Shown piece by piece: positions 6,616-7,251 of a stretch of DNA of 7,251 nt. Source of the DNA: an uncultured Odoribacter sp. GTDB taxonomy: Bacteria > Bacteroidota > Bacteroidia > Bacteroidales > Marinifilaceae. Below the pieces are notes generated by a model. The model saw only the letters and a list, made by a program, of their open reading frames with translations, was not told the origin of the DNA and ran no database searches. The stretch lies in NCBI GenBank assembly GCA_900548135.1, contig URJC01000125.1, forward strand, positions 1-7,251, given 5' to 3'. Numbering within the stretch: position 1 is the first letter of the stretch; each line of letters starts with the position of its first letter. Made by a program: the position numbers and the translations under genes.

Positions 6616-7251
6616 ATGAAGCAGCTTGTCGAAACATTGAGGCACTATTTTCAAGGAGGAAAAACCAGAGAAATTGAATTTCGAATCGGAAAATTGAAGC
6701 AATTGAAAAAAGCAATTCTGGATCGTGAAGAAAAGATTGAAGCAGCTTTGTGGGATGAATTGCACAAGTCTGCCTATGAATCTTATCTGACCGAAATTAG
6801 CTTTGTATTGCAGGAATTAGATGCGCATATCAAACATGTAAAATCTTGGTCAAAGCCGCAGAAGGTTGCTACTCCTTTGCAATTGTTCGGATCAAAAAGC
6901 CGTATTGTGTATGAGCCTTTGGGGGTAGTGCTGATCATTGCTTCCTGGAATTACCCTTTTCAATTGTTGATGTCCCCTTTGATCGGAGCTGTATCTGCCG
7001 GGAATTGTGCGGTTTTAAAACCTTCACCTTACACCCCCAAAGTGGGAGCTGTGATGCGGGAGATTATAGAAGCAGTATTTGAACCCGGGCATGTGGTTTT
7101 GGTGACTGGTGGGAAGGAGGTAAATCAGGCTTTATTGGCTGAACGTTTTGATTATTTGTTTTTTACAGGTAGTCCGGCTTTGGGAAAGGTGGTCATGAAA
7201 GCTGCTGCTGAGTATTTAACTCCTGTGACTTTAGAATTGGGAGGAAAAAGT
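6616..7251 (+). CDS. Class 3-type NAD(P)-dependent aldehyde dehydrogenase, N-terminal part (3' truncated)
   Basis: Oxidises aldehydes to carboxylic acids with NAD+ or NADP+; class 3 enzymes commonly act on fatty or aromatic aldehydes. The frame is open from ATG 6616 to the right edge, giving 212 residues of an expected length of roughly 450. The short N-terminal helical region (KLKQLKKAILDREEKIEAAL, then LHKSAYESYLTEI), without the longer N-terminal extension of class 1/2 enzymes, is typical of the ALDH3, YwdH and coniferyl aldehyde dehydrogenase group. Conserved residues are present: Asn112 in ASWNYPF (catalytic amide), Lys135 in VLKPSPYTP (cofactor ribose contact), FFTGSP (183-188) and Glu207 in LELGGKS (general base). 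The catalytic cysteine lies beyond the window. It has its own promoter and is divergent from the MATE gene. A role in clearing toxic or membrane-derived aldehydes fits, but is inferred from the family. Confidence 0.92.
   Translation, partial: MKQLVETLRHYFQGGKTREIEFRIGKLKQLKKAILDREEKIEAALWDELHKSAYESYLTEISFVLQELDAHIKHVKSWSKPQKVATPLQLFGSKSRIVYEPLGVVLIIASWNYPFQLLMSPLIGAVSAGNCAVLKPSPYTPKVGAVMREIIEAVFEPGHVVLVTGGKEVNQALLAERFDYLFFTGSPALGKVVMKAAAEYLTPVTLELGGKS

Noticed and set aside
1..7251. A defence island, mobile element, CRISPR array, riboswitch or wholly new system
   Set aside because: All coding space is taken by recognised housekeeping-type families. I saw no direct or inverted terminal repeats, transposase, integrase, tRNA, repeat array or long structured leader.

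Overview
The window reads as chromosomal DNA of a member of the Bacteroidota, most likely order Bacteroidales. Four intergenic boxes fit the Bacteroidetes -7 promoter consensus TAnnTTTG exactly. Most start codons lack a Shine-Dalgarno sequence, and the gene families are typical of that group: a MacB-type permease, a LytS/LytTR two-component pair, a long CPA2 antiporter and a MepA-like MATE pump. I cannot name a genus from sequence alone.

Layout. (1) Bases 2-871 hold the C-terminal part of a MacB/FtsX-type ABC transporter permease, cut by the left edge and closed by a strong rho-independent terminator (879-917). (2) Bases 935-1963 and 2033-2761 encode a LytS-type sensor histidine kinase and a LytTR response regulator, transcribed together from a promoter that abuts the kinase ATG and overlaps the terminator. 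(3) Bases 2938-5187 encode a long monovalent cation:proton antiporter with two C-terminal RCK_C (TrkA_C) domains and its own promoter. (4) Bases 5192-6526 on the minus strand encode a MATE-family efflux transporter, convergent with the antiporter and only 4 bases from it. (5) Bases 6616-7251 hold the N-terminal 212 codons of a class 3 aldehyde dehydrogenase, divergent from the MATE gene and cut by the right edge. The two divergent genes share an 89-base region holding one promoter for each.

Function. The common theme is the cell envelope: export through the MacB-type system, a membrane-embedded two-component switch that may respond to its state or substrate, ion and pH homeostasis, multidrug efflux, and aldehyde detoxification. 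Only the kinase-regulator pair is clearly one functional unit. A link between that pair and the ABC permease is plausible from adjacency but not shown.

There is no gap over 300 bases without a gene, and I see no RNA gene, mobile element, CRISPR array or clear new system. The points worth a second look are the probably leaderless kinase transcript, the domain layout of the antiporter and its true start, and the very compact promoter and terminator arrangement.
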